Source: Clostridiales bacterium
GTDB taxonomy: Bacteria > Bacillota > Clostridia > Saccharofermentanales > Saccharofermentanaceae
Assembly (NCBI GenBank): GCA_017615755.1
Contig: JAFZZM010000010.1
Span: forward strand, 1-64,000
Direction: 5' to 3'
DNA: 64,000 nucleotides
A program made the position numbers and the translations under genes. Within the stretch, counting starts at the first letter, position 1; each line of letters opens with the position of its first letter. A model generated the notes under the pieces. The model ran no database searches and was not told where the DNA came from. It was given only the letters and a program-made list of their open reading frames with translations. Positions 16,513 to 25,683 of this stretch are shown piece by piece.

Positions 16513-16764
16513 TCAGAAGCCTCTCGCCAGGAGCAGGAAGAGTGCAACTGTCAGTACCGCAAACAGAACAGCTACAAACAAAGTGAACTTCTTCAACTTC
16601 TCGTCAAGCGTTCTGCCCTTAGACTTCTCATAGAAAGAATTCGTTCCGCTACCGCCTACAACACCCATTCCCTGGTCGTTACCTTCCTGGGACATAACCA
16701 GAATGATCAAAGCGATGCAGACTACAATATCCACGCACGTAAGTACAATTGCTACAGTATTCAT
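16513..16764 (-). CDS. secG: Preprotein translocase subunit SecG
   Basis: An 83-residue protein with two TM helices (about 3-25 and 58-80), joined by the family's glycine-rich loop (MSQEGNDQGMGVVGG). It assists SecYE-dependent export. GGAGG lies eight bases before ATG 16764; an earlier in-frame start nine codons upstream is rejected. It precedes rnr in the usual order. Confidence 0.95.
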   Translation of the reverse strand: MNTVAIVLTCVDIVVCIALIILVMSQEGNDQGMGVVGGSGTNSFYEKSKGRTLDEKLKKFTLFVAVLFAVLTVALFLLLARGF

Positions 16765-16837
16765 TATATCAGCCTCCAAGACTGTTCTCAAATATTAACT
16801 ATCAGATATTAACACAAGACCTTTTCAGAATCAACTG

Positions 16838-19579
16838 TTATTTTCGATTCTTGAACAACTTGTGCACTTCGCTGGCCGCAAACGGGATCAGCGCCAGAAG
16901 AACGATCGGGATCCAGAGTACCGGATTGAGCATCACATTATCGAAAATATGGTTGACACCCGGAATATAGATTACTGCCAGAAGCAATGCGATGGAACCT
17001 GCCACCGAGATGTTCATGAAACGGTTGGAGAAAAGTCCCAGTTTGAATACGCTGACCTTTTCGGAACGCGCGCTGTACGCACGGAAAAGCTCTGCCAGGA
17101 TCAGCGTCGCAAAGGCCATGGTCCTTGCCCCCTCGATCGGAGCGGCCGCATCCTTGAAGAACACTGTCAATCCAAGCATGAAGGAAGCAAATACTGTTGC
17201 AAAGATCGCAAGGCTCTGTACCAGAATATTGATCTTCATGGACTTGTTGATGATCGATTCGGACTTCTTTCTCGGCGGCTCCTTCATGATGCCGGGCTCA
17301 CCCTTTTCACGTCCCAGAGCCAATGCCGGGAAACTGTCGGTAACAAGGTTCAGCCACAACAGCTGGATCGCAGTAAGAGGAGTTGCGATGTTGGCAACAA
17401 GGCTTGCCGGGATCAGGGAGATCAGGAAAATGATCAGGATCTCACCGACATTACATGAAAGCAGGAATCCGACAAACTTACGGATATTGCTGTAGATAAC
17501 ACGTCCCTCTTCTACCGCAGAAACGATAGTTGCGAAGTTGTCGTCCGTCAGGATCATGTCCGCGGAATTCTTGGCAACGTCAGTACCGGTGATACCCATA
17601 GCGACACCGATATCGGCAGACTTCAGGGCCATCGCATCGTTAACACCGTCACCGGTCATGGAAGCGATATGGTCGTTATTACGAAGTGCAGTAACGATAC
17701 GCACCTTGTGATCCGGAGAAACACGGGCATATACGTTCGTGGTCTCACAGACCGTCTGGAAATCCTTATCGGAAACCTTATCCAGTTCCGCACCGGAAAG
17801 GCTGCCGGAGTTCTCATCCATCATGCCAAGGTCATTGGCGATCGCAACAGCAGTGTCCTTATAGTCACCTGTGATCATGACGGCACGGATGCCCGCCTCA
17901 CGGCAGACCGCCATCGCGTCCTTGACCTCGGTTCTGGCCGGGTCGATCATACCTACAAGACCAAGGAAGCACATATCCTTCTCATGTTCGAAATCAGCCT
18001 CGATCTCTGTCTTTCCTTCAAAAGAGCGGTAAGCAAAAGCCAGAACACGAAGAGCTGTTGTAGCATATCCGTGGTTGATCTCGGAGATCTTCTTTCTCAG
18101 TTCATCGGTCATCGGAACATTCTTCTCGCCGTCAAAATACTCTACACAGCGGTCCAGAACAATATCCGGCGCACCCTTTGTGAAGGAAACGATCGCGCCG
18201 TCAATGATATTCGGATGATAGGTCGTCATCATCTTTCTGTCGGAGTCAAAAGGAAGCTCCGCAATACGCGGGAAGCTCTTGTTTGTTTCTTCTTTCGGAA
18301 GACCGGACTTGGCACCCAGAGCGATCAGGGCTGCTTCTGTCGGGTCACCGATGCAGGAATATCTTCCGTCATCGCCCTTCGGTGTGACCGCGTCACTACA
18401 GAGTACGCAGGACTGAAGAAGTCTCGTAATACGTGCATTCGGCTCAACTTTGTTTCCGTTTGCATCCTGGATCTGACCTTCCGGAGCATAACCGATACCG
18501 GTAACATCCAGTGAATCCTGACCGTCAAAGACCTTACGGACTGTCATCTCGTTCTGTGTCAGTGTACCGGTCTTATCGGTACAGATCACATCTACACAAC
18601 CAAGCGTTTCAACAGCCAGAAGACGACGGACGATCGCATTCTTGCTTGCCATCTTGGTCATACCCAGAGCAAGTACGATGGTAACTACAGCAGCAAGACC
18701 TTCCGGAATAGCGGCAACAGCCAGGCTGACTGCTGTCATAAGACCATCTTCCCAAGGCTGACCCTGGATCAGAACATTTACGACGAAAACGATCAGGCAG
18801 ACGATCACGCAGACGACACCAAGGATCTTACCGAGCTTGGTCAGGTTCTTCTGGAGAGGTGTCTCCTCATCGTCGATATTGGAAAGACGGTTCGCGATCT
18901 TACCAAGTTCCGTAGTCGCACCGGTCTCTACTACAACACCACGGGCACGGCCGTAAGTTACCGCAGTACCCATATATAACATATTTTTACGGTCACCGAT
19001 ACCGCAATCGACATCGAGGACCACTTCGGCATCCTTATCTACCGGAACAGACTCACCGGTCAGGGATGCTTCTTCTACTTTCAGGGAGCTGGCTTCCATA
19101 AGACGGATATCGGCAGCGATAAGATCGCCGGCATCAAGCACGACCACGTCACCTGGAACGAGCTTGTCGGAATCGATCATCTTCTGGATATTGTCACGAA
19201 CGACTTTGGCTTGCGGCGAGCTCATTTTCTTCAACGCCGCGATCGCCTCATCTGCTTTACCTTCCTGATACACACCCAGGATCGCATTGATAATAACGAT
19301 AGCAAGGATAACGATAACATCGATCCATCCTTCAAAACCACCTTCACGGACTGCCATGACAGCAGAAAGGACAGCTGCCGCGATCAGGATGATGACCATC
19401 GCATCCGCAAACTGTCCGAGGAACCTCTTCCAAAGAGGCGTCTTCTTCTCTTCGCCCAAAGAGTTCGGGCCGTATTTTGCCAGTCTGGCTTCCGCCTCGC
19501 TGGTAGACAAGCCGCTCTTCACATTCGTTTTCAGCTCGTCAATGACACTGTCTTTCTTCATTGAAAATGGATGATTCAT
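16838..19579 (-). CDS. Calcium-type cation-transporting P-type ATPase
   Basis: A 913-residue P2-type ATPase, probably exporting Ca2+. In order it has an N-terminal cation-ATPase domain, TM1-2, an actuator domain with TGES (EASLTGESVPV), and M4 with the ion-binding PEGL (AAIPEGLAAVV). The phosphorylation motif is CTDKTGTLTQNE, followed by the nucleotide domain with KGAPD, the hinge TGDGVNDAMAL, M6 with NLVTDSFPALALG, and a C-terminal block of four TMs. The M4 and M6 residues match SERCA/PMCA-like bacterial pumps. ATG 19579 follows GGGAGG by seven bases; a start 16 codons upstream is rejected. Confidence 0.92.
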   Translation of the reverse strand: MNHPFSMKKDSVIDELKTNVKSGLSTSEAEARLAKYGPNSLGEEKKTPLWKRFLGQFADAMVIILIAAAVLSAVMAVREGGFEGWIDVIVILAIVIINAILGVYQEGKADEAIAALKKMSSPQAKVVRDNIQKMIDSDKLVPGDVVVLDAGDLIAADIRLMEASSLKVEEASLTGESVPVDKDAEVVLDVDCGIGDRKNMLYMGTAVTYGRARGVVVETGATTELGKIANRLSNIDDEETPLQKNLTKLGKILGVVCVIVCLIVFVVNVLIQGQPWEDGLMTAVSLAVAAIPEGLAAVVTIVLALGMTKMASKNAIVRRLLAVETLGCVDVICTDKTGTLTQNEMTVRKVFDGQDSLDVTGIGYAPEGQIQDANGNKVEPNARITRLLQSCVLCSDAVTPKGDDGRYSCIGDPTEAALIALGAKSGLPKEETNKSFPRIAELPFDSDRKMMTTYHPNIIDGAIVSFTKGAPDIVLDRCVEYFDGEKNVPMTDELRKKISEINHGYATTALRVLAFAYRSFEGKTEIEADFEHEKDMCFLGLVGMIDPARTEVKDAMAVCREAGIRAVMITGDYKDTAVAIANDLGMMDENSGSLSGAELDKVSDKDFQTVCETTNVYARVSPDHKVRIVTALRNNDHIASMTGDGVNDAMALKSADIGVAMGITGTDVAKNSADMILTDDNFATIVSAVEEGRVIYSNIRKFVGFLLSCNVGEILIIFLISLIPASLVANIATPLTAIQLLWLNLVTDSFPALALGREKGEPGIMKEPPRKKSESIINKSMKINILVQSLAIFATVFASFMLGLTVFFKDAAAPIEGARTMAFATLILAELFRAYSARSEKVSVFKLGLFSNRFMNISVAGSIALLLAVIYIPGVNHIFDNVMLNPVLWIPIVLLALIPFAASEVHKLFKNRK

Positions 19580-19703
19580 CTTTCTACCTCCCATCCTATG
19601 CACAACCGTGCGTAAAGAATATATCACAATAAAACTTTAAGTAAAAGCACTACACCTGCACTTAGCGGAATGATTTTTGCTCTATTATGCGAAATAGGGA
19701 AAC

Positions 19704-19732
19704 AAAAAGGATCGGTCATTCAACCGATCCTT
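19704..19732 (-). terminator. Terminator of the tRNA operon
   Basis: A perfect 10-bp stem (19707-19716 with 19723-19732, loop CATTCA) is followed on the minus strand by TTTTTG. It sits four bases after the 3' end of tRNA-Phe. Confidence 0.9.
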
Positions 19733-19735
19733 ATT

Positions 19736-19811
19736 TGGTGCCCAGAGTCGGAATCGAACCAACGACACGGGGATTTTCAGTCCCCTGCTCTACCGACTGA
19801 GCTATCTGGGC
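19736..19811 (-). tRNA. tRNA-Phe (anticodon GAA)
   Basis: A 76-nt cloverleaf. The acceptor arms GCCCAGA/TCTGGGC pair perfectly, and the anticodon loop CTGAAAA sits in a GGGGA/TCCCC stem. The T arm carries GGTTCGATTCC and the 3' CCA is encoded. It is third in the Val-Asp-Phe operon. Confidence 0.97.
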
Positions 19812-19844
19812 AAATGATAATCGGTCCTTCCGGACCGATCATCT

Positions 19845-19921
19845 TGGCGACGCAGAAGGGGCTCGAACCCTCGACCTCCAGCGTGACAGGCTGGCATTCT
19901 AACCAACTGAACTACTGCGCC
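19845..19921 (-). tRNA. tRNA-Asp (anticodon GTC)
   Basis: A 77-nt cloverleaf with acceptor GGCGCAG/CTGCGTC (one G-U), anticodon loop CTGTCAC in a CCAGC/GCTGG stem, T loop TTCGAGC and encoded CCA. Middle gene of the operon. Confidence 0.97.
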
Positions 19922-19925
19922 GTAA

Positions 19926-20001
19926 TGGTGGAAGATACAGGGCTCGAACCTGTGACCCTCTGCTTGTAAGGCAGATGCTCTCCCAGCTGAGCTAATCTTC
20001 C
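19926..20001 (-). tRNA. tRNA-Val (anticodon TAC)
   Basis: A 76-nt cloverleaf with acceptor GGAAGAT/ATCTTCC, anticodon loop CTTACAA in a TCTGC/GCAGA stem, T loop TTCGAGC and encoded CCA. It is the first gene after the promoter at 20044-20072 and only four bases from tRNA-Asp. Confidence 0.97.
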
Positions 20002-20043
20002 ATATCCACCATTTGCCGGGTGCACTTCTGAAGCGCAAGAAAG

Positions 20044-20072
20044 AGTATACCGAAACGAATAGGAGTTGTCAA
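20044..20072 (-). promoter_or_regulatory. Strong promoter of the tRNA operon
   Basis: On the minus strand a perfect TTGACA (20067-20072) is followed after exactly 17 bases by TATACT (20044-20049), about 43 bases before tRNA-Val. This is close to consensus for the housekeeping sigma factor, as expected for stable RNA. Confidence 0.85.
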
Positions 20073-20194
20073 CAACATTTCCCAAAAAATCTGAAAGATA
20101 ATTGCGACGGACCCGCCGATGCCCTGACTTCAGTGCTTTTGGCGGAGAAAACATATATAATGATACAAGATTTTAACCATTCCCTCAAGATACA

Positions 20195-20223
20195 TTGACA
20201 CCTGTAAAACATAAATTTAGTAT
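20195..20223 (+). promoter_or_regulatory. Predicted promoter of the solute-binding/DUF4214 gene
   Basis: A perfect TTGACA (20195-20200) is followed after 17 bases by TAGTAT (20218-20223, four of six consensus bases). Transcription would begin near 20230 and give a ~70-base leader. Confidence 0.6.
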
Positions 20224-20245
20224 TAGTTATAAGGGTTATAGACCA

Positions 20246-20273
20246 CGGGACTGAAAGTCATGAGGCGGTCCCG
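20246..20273 (+). promoter_or_regulatory. Stem-loop in the leader of the solute-binding/DUF4214 gene
   Basis: CGGGAC (20246-20251) pairs with GTCCCG (20268-20273). The 16-base loop overlaps a second possible stem (GAC...GTC). It ends about 14 bases before the AGGGAGG ribosome binding site. It could be a small cis-regulatory RNA. I tested it by eye against the c-di-GMP-I and fluoride riboswitch consensus and it fits neither. Confidence 0.4.
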
Positions 20274-20300
20274 AATAATAAAAGTCAGGGAGGTTATTAC

Positions 20301-22778
20301 ATGTTTTCTACAAAAGCGTTAGCTTTAACCACTGCTTGTCTTATGGCGGTAAGTTCTTTAGCCGGTCAGAGCAAGCAACAGAGCAGCATTTCGGACATGA
20401 CATTTTTTGGTGCCACATTCGGATTTGACCTTGCAAATGGCAATGATATTCAGGAGCTCATTGCCCAGAAAACCGGCGTCCGCGTCGAAGAAAGCTGGCT
20501 TGAACCGGAGCAATCGTCTGACGAAGCCATCGAAGCAATCATCGCTTCCGGCAAATTACCGGATTTCATCGATGGCATGGGTGCAAACACAGCTCTATAC
20601 AAAGCCGGAAAGCTTGTAGCATGGGATGAGTATCTTTCTAAACCGGAGTACGCCAATCTGAACAAGATGTATTCGGCAAAAGAATGGGATATGTTCAGGC
20701 AAAGCGATGGAAAGATCTACTGGGCGAACCAGTTCAATAACAGTTACAATGGTCGCCCGGCCGTACGTTATTACAACGACTATGCGTTCTGGATCCAGGT
20801 ACGTGTTCTCGAATGGGCCGGTTATCCGAAAATCGAGACTCTGGATGATTATTTCGATCTTCTTGTAAGATATACTCAGGAACACCCGACAAACCCGGAC
20901 GGCAGCAAAGTCATTACTTATACCGTTTTGTGCGAGGACTGGAGATTCTTCTGTCTTGATAATGCCGGTCAGTACCTTGACGGATATCCGGATGACGGAT
21001 GCGTAATCGTTAAGGATCCGGCCACCAATCCAACAGTGGTTGACTATAATGTTACCCCTACCACCAAGAGGTATCTGCAAAAGCTCAACAGCATTTACTT
21101 CATGGGAATGATAGATCCGTATTTTGCCGTTCAGACCTACGATGAATATATCGACAAACTGGCTTCAGGCGCAGTTTTAGGCATGAGTGACACATGGTGG
21201 GATTTTGCTTATGTTAATGATACATTTGCAGCTAGAGGATTAGACAAACAGGGATGCAACTATGTACCTCTGGGTCTGACGATCGACAAAGGCATGCCAA
21301 ACCGCTATCTCATCGGACACTACGATACCGTCAATACTTCAAGCGGCATTGCCGTAACAACAAGTTGTCAGAACCCCGATCTTGCATTCCAGTTCATGAA
21401 CCGTCTTCTTGATCAGGATATTCACAATCTTCGTTTCTGGGGCGTAGAAGGAACCGACTATCTGGTAAATGAAAAGGGTGAATTCTATAGAACAGACGCT
21501 ATGCGCGAAAACTGGGATTCAGAAAGCTATAAAAATTCACACATCTGTACGTATGAATACTTCCCGCAGTATTGCGGCATGTCCCGTGACGGGATCAACC
21601 CCATGCATCCGCGTGATGCTGTTACGGAAATGTTCGCCGTTATGGCAGAACCGCTGAAAAAGTGTTTCAATGCCTATGGTTACACATCGTACTGGGAGTT
21701 CCTGCGTTCTGATCTGACACAGCCGGTCTACCCTTGGTACCCGTTATATTCCGTCTCCAACAGTCTGATGACAGATACGGAGGAGGGTTGCTCTTTTATC
21801 AGAATGGGAGAATGCAAACGTGAGTATTTCCCGCAGCTTATTGTTTCCGACAACTTTGAATCGACTTGGAATGACTATCAGAAAGCGTATAAAGCATGCA
21901 AGCCGGAGATCTTCCTGGATTTCATCCAGAAAGTCGTGGATTCACATAAGGGCGAGCCACCGATCGTAACTCCGACACCTGGACCCGGTGAACCGACACC
22001 GACTCCTGTACCGAATCCGGGCGAAGAACATTCTGTCGGCGAGTTTGTAGAACGTCTCTACACCATCGCTCTGGGACGTCCTGCAGAACAAGCCGGAAAA
22101 GCATACTGGGTCAAAGAGATCGAGGATGGTAACCGTACCGGTGGTGACTGCGCTCACTTCTTCCTCATCGAAGCAGAGGAATTCAGAAACAGAAATCTGA
22201 CCAACGAAGATTTCGTTGAGACTTTGTATGCGACTTTCTTCGATCGTGCCTCTGAACCGGCCGGTAAGGAATACTGGGTCGGCCAGCTCAAGAACGGCAC
22301 CATGACAAGAGATCAGGTCATCATGGGATTCATCGATTCGAAAGAATGGTGCAATGTATGTGCGAAGTACGGCGTTAAGTCCGGTGCTCCGAATGCCAAG
22401 GCAGAGATCGCATCCAAGAATGCCATCAACTTCGCTACCCGCCTTTATACCTGCTGTCTCGGAAGAGAACCGGAACAGGGCGGTCTGAACTACTGGTCTC
22501 TGGCACTGACTAACCTGGAGCAGACAGGCTGCTCGGCTGCGAAGGAGTTCTTCACTTCTGCCGAATTCGTAAACCTCAAGCTGCAGGATGATGCCTACAT
22601 CAAGAGATTGTACACGACCTTCATGGATCGTCAGCCGGAAGATTCCGAAGTAGCTTACTGGGCAGGCGAGATCAAGAAGGGTACGCAGACACGTGACAGC
22701 GTTCTGGCCTTCTTCGGACAGAGTGAGGAATTCACGAACATCTGCAAGAAATACGGTATCGACAGAGGAACCATCTAA
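20301..22778 (+). CDS. Secreted solute-binding-like protein with C-terminal DUF4214 repeats
   Basis: An 825-residue protein. A short signal peptide (to about residue 22) ends AVSSLAG; the Cys at 13 lacks a good lipobox, so signal peptidase I cleavage is more likely. Residues ~30-550 resemble type-1 ABC extracellular solute-binding proteins of the large LplA kind (GVRVEESWLEPEQ, IASGKLPDFI, then a Trp/Tyr-rich sugar-binding-like body). A Pro/Thr linker (TPTPGPGEPTPTPVPNP) leads to four DUF4214 units (about 580-825) that are nearly the same as those of the esterase at 411. No permease genes are adjacent, so it may bind glycan at the surface rather than serve a transporter. AGGGAGG lies seven bases before the ATG. 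Confidence 0.8.
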   Translation: MFSTKALALTTACLMAVSSLAGQSKQQSSISDMTFFGATFGFDLANGNDIQELIAQKTGVRVEESWLEPEQSSDEAIEAIIASGKLPDFIDGMGANTALYKAGKLVAWDEYLSKPEYANLNKMYSAKEWDMFRQSDGKIYWANQFNNSYNGRPAVRYYNDYAFWIQVRVLEWAGYPKIETLDDYFDLLVRYTQEHPTNPDGSKVITYTVLCEDWRFFCLDNAGQYLDGYPDDGCVIVKDPATNPTVVDYNVTPTTKRYLQKLNSIYFMGMIDPYFAVQTYDEYIDKLASGAVLGMSDTWWDFAYVNDTFAARGLDKQGCNYVPLGLTIDKGMPNRYLIGHYDTVNTSSGIAVTTSCQNPDLAFQFMNRLLDQDIHNLRFWGVEGTDYLVNEKGEFYRTDAMRENWDSESYKNSHICTYEYFPQYCGMSRDGINPMHPRDAVTEMFAVMAEPLKKCFNAYGYTSYWEFLRSDLTQPVYPWYPLYSVSNSLMTDTEEGCSFIRMGECKREYFPQLIVSDNFESTWNDYQKAYKACKPEIFLDFIQKVVDSHKGEPPIVTPTPGPGEPTPTPVPNPGEEHSVGEFVERLYTIALGRPAEQAGKAYWVKEIEDGNRTGGDCAHFFLIEAEEFRNRNLTNEDFVETLYATFFDRASEPAGKEYWVGQLKNGTMTRDQVIMGFIDSKEWCNVCAKYGVKSGAPNAKAEIASKNAINFATRLYTCCLGREPEQGGLNYWSLALTNLEQTGCSAAKEFFTSAEFVNLKLQDDAYIKRLYTTFMDRQPEDSEVAYWAGEIKKGTQTRDSVLAFFGQSEEFTNICKKYGIDRGTI

Positions 22779-22814
22779 GACGGATCACTTCCGATAACGT
22801 AAAAGGCATAAAAG

Positions 22815-22848
22815 AAGGAGAGTTGCCAAACGGCGGCTCTCCTTTTTT
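22815..22848 (+). terminator. Terminator after the solute-binding/DUF4214 gene
   Basis: AAGGAGAG (22815-22822) pairs with CTCTCCTT (22837-22844) and runs into TTTTTT. It may be bidirectional, since the thioesterase gene converges from the right. Confidence 0.85.
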
Positions 22849-22874
22849 ATGCTGAAAAATTATGAGTTAAACGA

Positions 22875-23288
22875 TCAGAAAGACTGATCCTTAACAAATC
22901 CCGTGATCGTTACGATCGCAACTTGTGTTCCCAGATCATCCTTTACTTCGATCTCGTAAAAGCAGGTACTTCTTCCCGACTTCACGCAATGTGCCTCGCT
23001 ATAGAGTACCTCACCTTTGCACGCTCCGATAAACGAAATATTGCTCGAGATCGACACCGTCATGCGCCCACCGAAATTGGCTGCCACCGCAAACGTCAGA
23101 TCCGCGAGTGTAAAGATCGCACCGCCCATCACACCGCCGGCCGCATTCTTATGCACCGGAGTGATCTTCATGGAACACCGGCATATCTTATCCCCTGCCT
23201 CTTCAATGACTACACCGGCCGCTTCTGTTGCAAAACGGTCATTAGCAAATGTTTTTCTTGCCCATTCCAGATCTCGGATCTCTTCCAT
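22875..23288 (-). CDS. PaaI-type acyl-CoA thioesterase (hotdog fold)
   Basis: A 137-residue hotdog-fold protein. The signature segment GVVIEEAGDKICRCSMKITPVHKNAAGGVMGGAIFTLADLTFAVAAN holds the HxNxxGxxMGGxxFTLAD pattern of the PaaI/DUF4442 thioesterases that hydrolyse acyl-CoA. ATG 23288 is chosen (GAGAGG seven bases upstream); an open frame runs 21 codons further but overlaps azlD. It is last in a likely galM-azlC-azlD-thioesterase run. The substrate is unknown. Confidence 0.88.
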   Translation of the reverse strand: MEEIRDLEWARKTFANDRFATEAAGVVIEEAGDKICRCSMKITPVHKNAAGGVMGGAIFTLADLTFAVAANFGGRMTVSISSNISFIGACKGEVLYSEAHCVKSGRSTCFYEIEVKDDLGTQVAIVTITGFVKDQSF

Positions 23289-23331
23289 ACGAAGTCCTCT
23301 CTTTCCCGGATCGCCAACGATGCCGAAGCAC

Positions 23332-23655
23332 TTATGCGATCCATTGCACAATATATTCTACAACAAAAACCGTACAGCACGCACCGATCGCTACCGTCAG
23401 AAGTTTCTTCTCAAACAACGACAGTATCACGGCCGCAGTAAGTCCCAGGATTGCCGAGAGAAGATACGACGTTGAAAAGAAGATCGCCGGAATCGTCATC
23501 GCCGAAAGCACGGCATACGGCACATAATACAAAAAGGATATCACAAACCTGTTCTTGATCTTCTCCTTGCAAAGGACCAGCGGCAGCATACGGATCAGGT
23601 ACGTTACTCCGGCCATTACGGCAAGATACAAAAAGAATGTACCGGTATCGATCAT
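23332..23655 (-). CDS. azlD: AzlD-type branched-chain amino acid exporter subunit
   Basis: A 107-residue protein with four TM segments, opening with MIDTGTFFLYLAVMAGVTYLIRMLPL, typical of the small subunit of AzlCD amino acid exporters. The start overlaps the azlC stop by four bases (ATGA) and GAGGAGG precedes it, so the two are translated together. Confidence 0.9.
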   Translation of the reverse strand: MIDTGTFFLYLAVMAGVTYLIRMLPLVLCKEKIKNRFVISFLYYVPYAVLSAMTIPAIFFSTSYLLSAILGLTAAVILSLFEKKLLTVAIGACCTVFVVEYIVQWIA

Positions 23656-24386
23656 GCCTGCACCTCCTCTGCTTCATTCTTATCCTGCTCATCTTTAACA
23701 GGGCAGGCAATCGCAAAGATCACGCCGGAAACCACAGCGCACACGATAATGGCGATGCCCTTCGAAAGATTCTTGAACAAAGGCACATAATAGAACATGC
23801 AGGATAACGCCACAGCCAGAAGGCAACATCCGGCGACTGCCTTGTTCTTTTTTGCCGGTGGGATCACGATGGCTACAAACATGGCGTAGAGCGCCAGACC
23901 AAGAGCCGATACGACCGAAGCAGGAAGCACGTCGCCCGCTATGGCTCCCAGTGCCGTTCCGCTGACCCAGCCGAAAAACGGCGTCACGATCAAACCCATC
24001 ATATAGGGTGTCTCCAGATCTTCTTTCTGGCTTATGGACACAGCGAAGATCTCATCGGTCACCATAAATGCGATCAGAAAACGATGCAGAAAACGCACTT
24101 TCTTGCTGAGTTTCTGCGACATGGATACAGACATCAGAGAATAGCGCAGGTTAATGACAAACTGCGTCAGCACCATCTCCACCAAAGGCAGACCGCCCAC
24201 GATGATCGGCACACCGGCAAGCTGGCCGGCACTGGTCACATTCGTCATGGAGATAAGGATCGCCTGCCAGACCGAAAGACCCAGTCCGACTGTAAAAATG
24301 CCAAAAGCAAAGGACACCGAGAGGTATCCCAGGCATATAGGCAGACCATCCCGAAGTCCTTTTGTAAATTGCTGTTTAGTAGTCAC
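23652..24386 (-). CDS. azlC: AzlC-type branched-chain amino acid exporter subunit
   Basis: A 244-residue membrane protein with about seven TM segments. The N-terminus KGLRDGLPICLGYLSVSFAFGI matches the AzlC family; it should pair with AzlD to export branched-chain amino acids. The best start is GTG at 24386 (AAGGA 12 bases upstream). The galM stop is only 36 bases away. The C-terminus is a Glu/Asp/Lys tail (KDEQDKNEAEEVQA). Confidence 0.9.
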   Translation of the reverse strand: MTTKQQFTKGLRDGLPICLGYLSVSFAFGIFTVGLGLSVWQAILISMTNVTSAGQLAGVPIIVGGLPLVEMVLTQFVINLRYSLMSVSMSQKLSKKVRFLHRFLIAFMVTDEIFAVSISQKEDLETPYMMGLIVTPFFGWVSGTALGAIAGDVLPASVVSALGLALYAMFVAIVIPPAKKNKAVAGCCLLAVALSCMFYYVPLFKNLSKGIAIIVCAVVSGVIFAIACPVKDEQDKNEAEEVQA

Positions 24387-24422
24387 GAATGACGACCGTC
24401 CTTATTCTTTCCGGATTATCGC

Positions 24423-25532
24423 TTACTTGGCAGAGAAACGATATCCGCAAAGATATCCCTTTTCCTCATCTTTGTCAATCACCGCACTGGCAAAGTTGTC
24501 GTGATGGATCGCATCCGGGAACATCTGCGCCTCGAGGCAGATCGCCTCATACGGGCTGTAGTGTACGCCGCCCTTGCCGTCCTCATCGAGGTTGCAGGCA
24601 CAATAGAGCTGAACGCCAGGGAAGTTCGTGAACATTTCCATCTTTCTTCCCGTCTTCTTCGATTCTACCGAAGCCACCAGCGAAACCTTATCCTGTGTGG
24701 TCTTCAAAACGAAGTTGGAGTCTGCACCCTTGGAGCAGTTCAGCTGCGGGTTCGAAGAAGTCTTTACCAGCACACGCTCGGTCTCTGTCGGTGTTCTGAA
24801 GTCAAACTCGGTTCCGGCAACATCGATATACTTACCATTCGGAACATTATCCATGTCCTTCTCCGTGATCTGTTCGGAATCGATCCACAGGAGCTGCTCG
24901 CCGATACGTCCGGCTGCCTGACCGTCAATATTGAAATAGGAATGGTTCGTCGGTGCAAAGATAGTCTTCTTATCGGACTTCGCCTTGTAGCAGATCACCA
25001 GCGTTCCGTCTGTTGTCCAAGTATAGAGCACTTTCATGTCCATGTTGCCCGGTACACCGCAGACGCCGTCCGCAAGGAGGAAAGAAAGCAGAACGCCTTC
25101 TGTCTCGATCGTCCAGTCATTTTCGATCTTCAGATCACCGATAAAAGCTTCGGCCTCGTCACGGGAGACGATCTTTCCTTCCCAGAAGCTGTTCTGGAAG
25201 TTGCCGGCACCACCATGAAGGTTGTTCTCTCCTTCATTCTTCGGCATCTGGTATTTCACGCCGTCTATTTCAAAAGCTCCGCCCTTGATTCGGTTTGCGG
25301 TTCTTCCGATTACGGATCCGTGACCTGCGCCGCTGGCGAGGTATGCATCGATCGTATCAAAACCGAGCATGACATCATCGAGCTTGTTATCCTTATCGAA
25401 AACTTTCAAAGTATGGATCAAAGCACCATATGTAAGAATAGAGAAGCTCTCTCCGTTCGGTCTTGTAACCACGAATTCATCGACGACTTTTCCGTCTTTT
25501 GTTGTATCGAATACGATCTTTTCTGCAGACAT
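24423..25532 (-). CDS. galM: Aldose 1-epimerase (galactose mutarotase)
   Basis: It interconverts alpha and beta anomers of aldoses. The 369-residue protein has the family hallmarks: NRIKGGAFEIDG, NEGENNLHGGAGNF, the catalytic-His motif TNHSYFNI near residue 180 and late GVQLYCA with a C-terminal catalytic Glu in ICLEAQMFPDAIH. ATG 25532 (GAGGTGGAAACT upstream) is preferred to a GTG three codons earlier. It lies divergent to the ABC exporter and 36 bases ahead of azlC, an unusual partner. Confidence 0.93.
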   Translation of the reverse strand: MSAEKIVFDTTKDGKVVDEFVVTRPNGESFSILTYGALIHTLKVFDKDNKLDDVMLGFDTIDAYLASGAGHGSVIGRTANRIKGGAFEIDGVKYQMPKNEGENNLHGGAGNFQNSFWEGKIVSRDEAEAFIGDLKIENDWTIETEGVLLSFLLADGVCGVPGNMDMKVLYTWTTDGTLVICYKAKSDKKTIFAPTNHSYFNIDGQAAGRIGEQLLWIDSEQITEKDMDNVPNGKYIDVAGTEFDFRTPTETERVLVKTSSNPQLNCSKGADSNFVLKTTQDKVSLVASVESKKTGRKMEMFTNFPGVQLYCACNLDEDGKGGVHYSPYEAICLEAQMFPDAIHHDNFASAVIDKDEEKGYLCGYRFSAK

Positions 25533-25683
25533 AGTTTCCACCTCGCATATAAGAATTTATACCGCTAATATTATGGCTTCTTTTTTGATAGAAAGTCAAC
25601 GGAAAATCTGATAGAATACCTTCAACTTCAAGTTGCCGAATGACATCCGGGTACGAATCAACGATAATTGCGAGGCACGATCT

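Noticed and set aside
20195..20300. A known riboswitch (c-di-GMP-I, fluoride) in the leader of the solute-binding gene
   Set aside because: The leader is too short and lacks the conserved core sequences of these classes; only a simple hairpin is visible.
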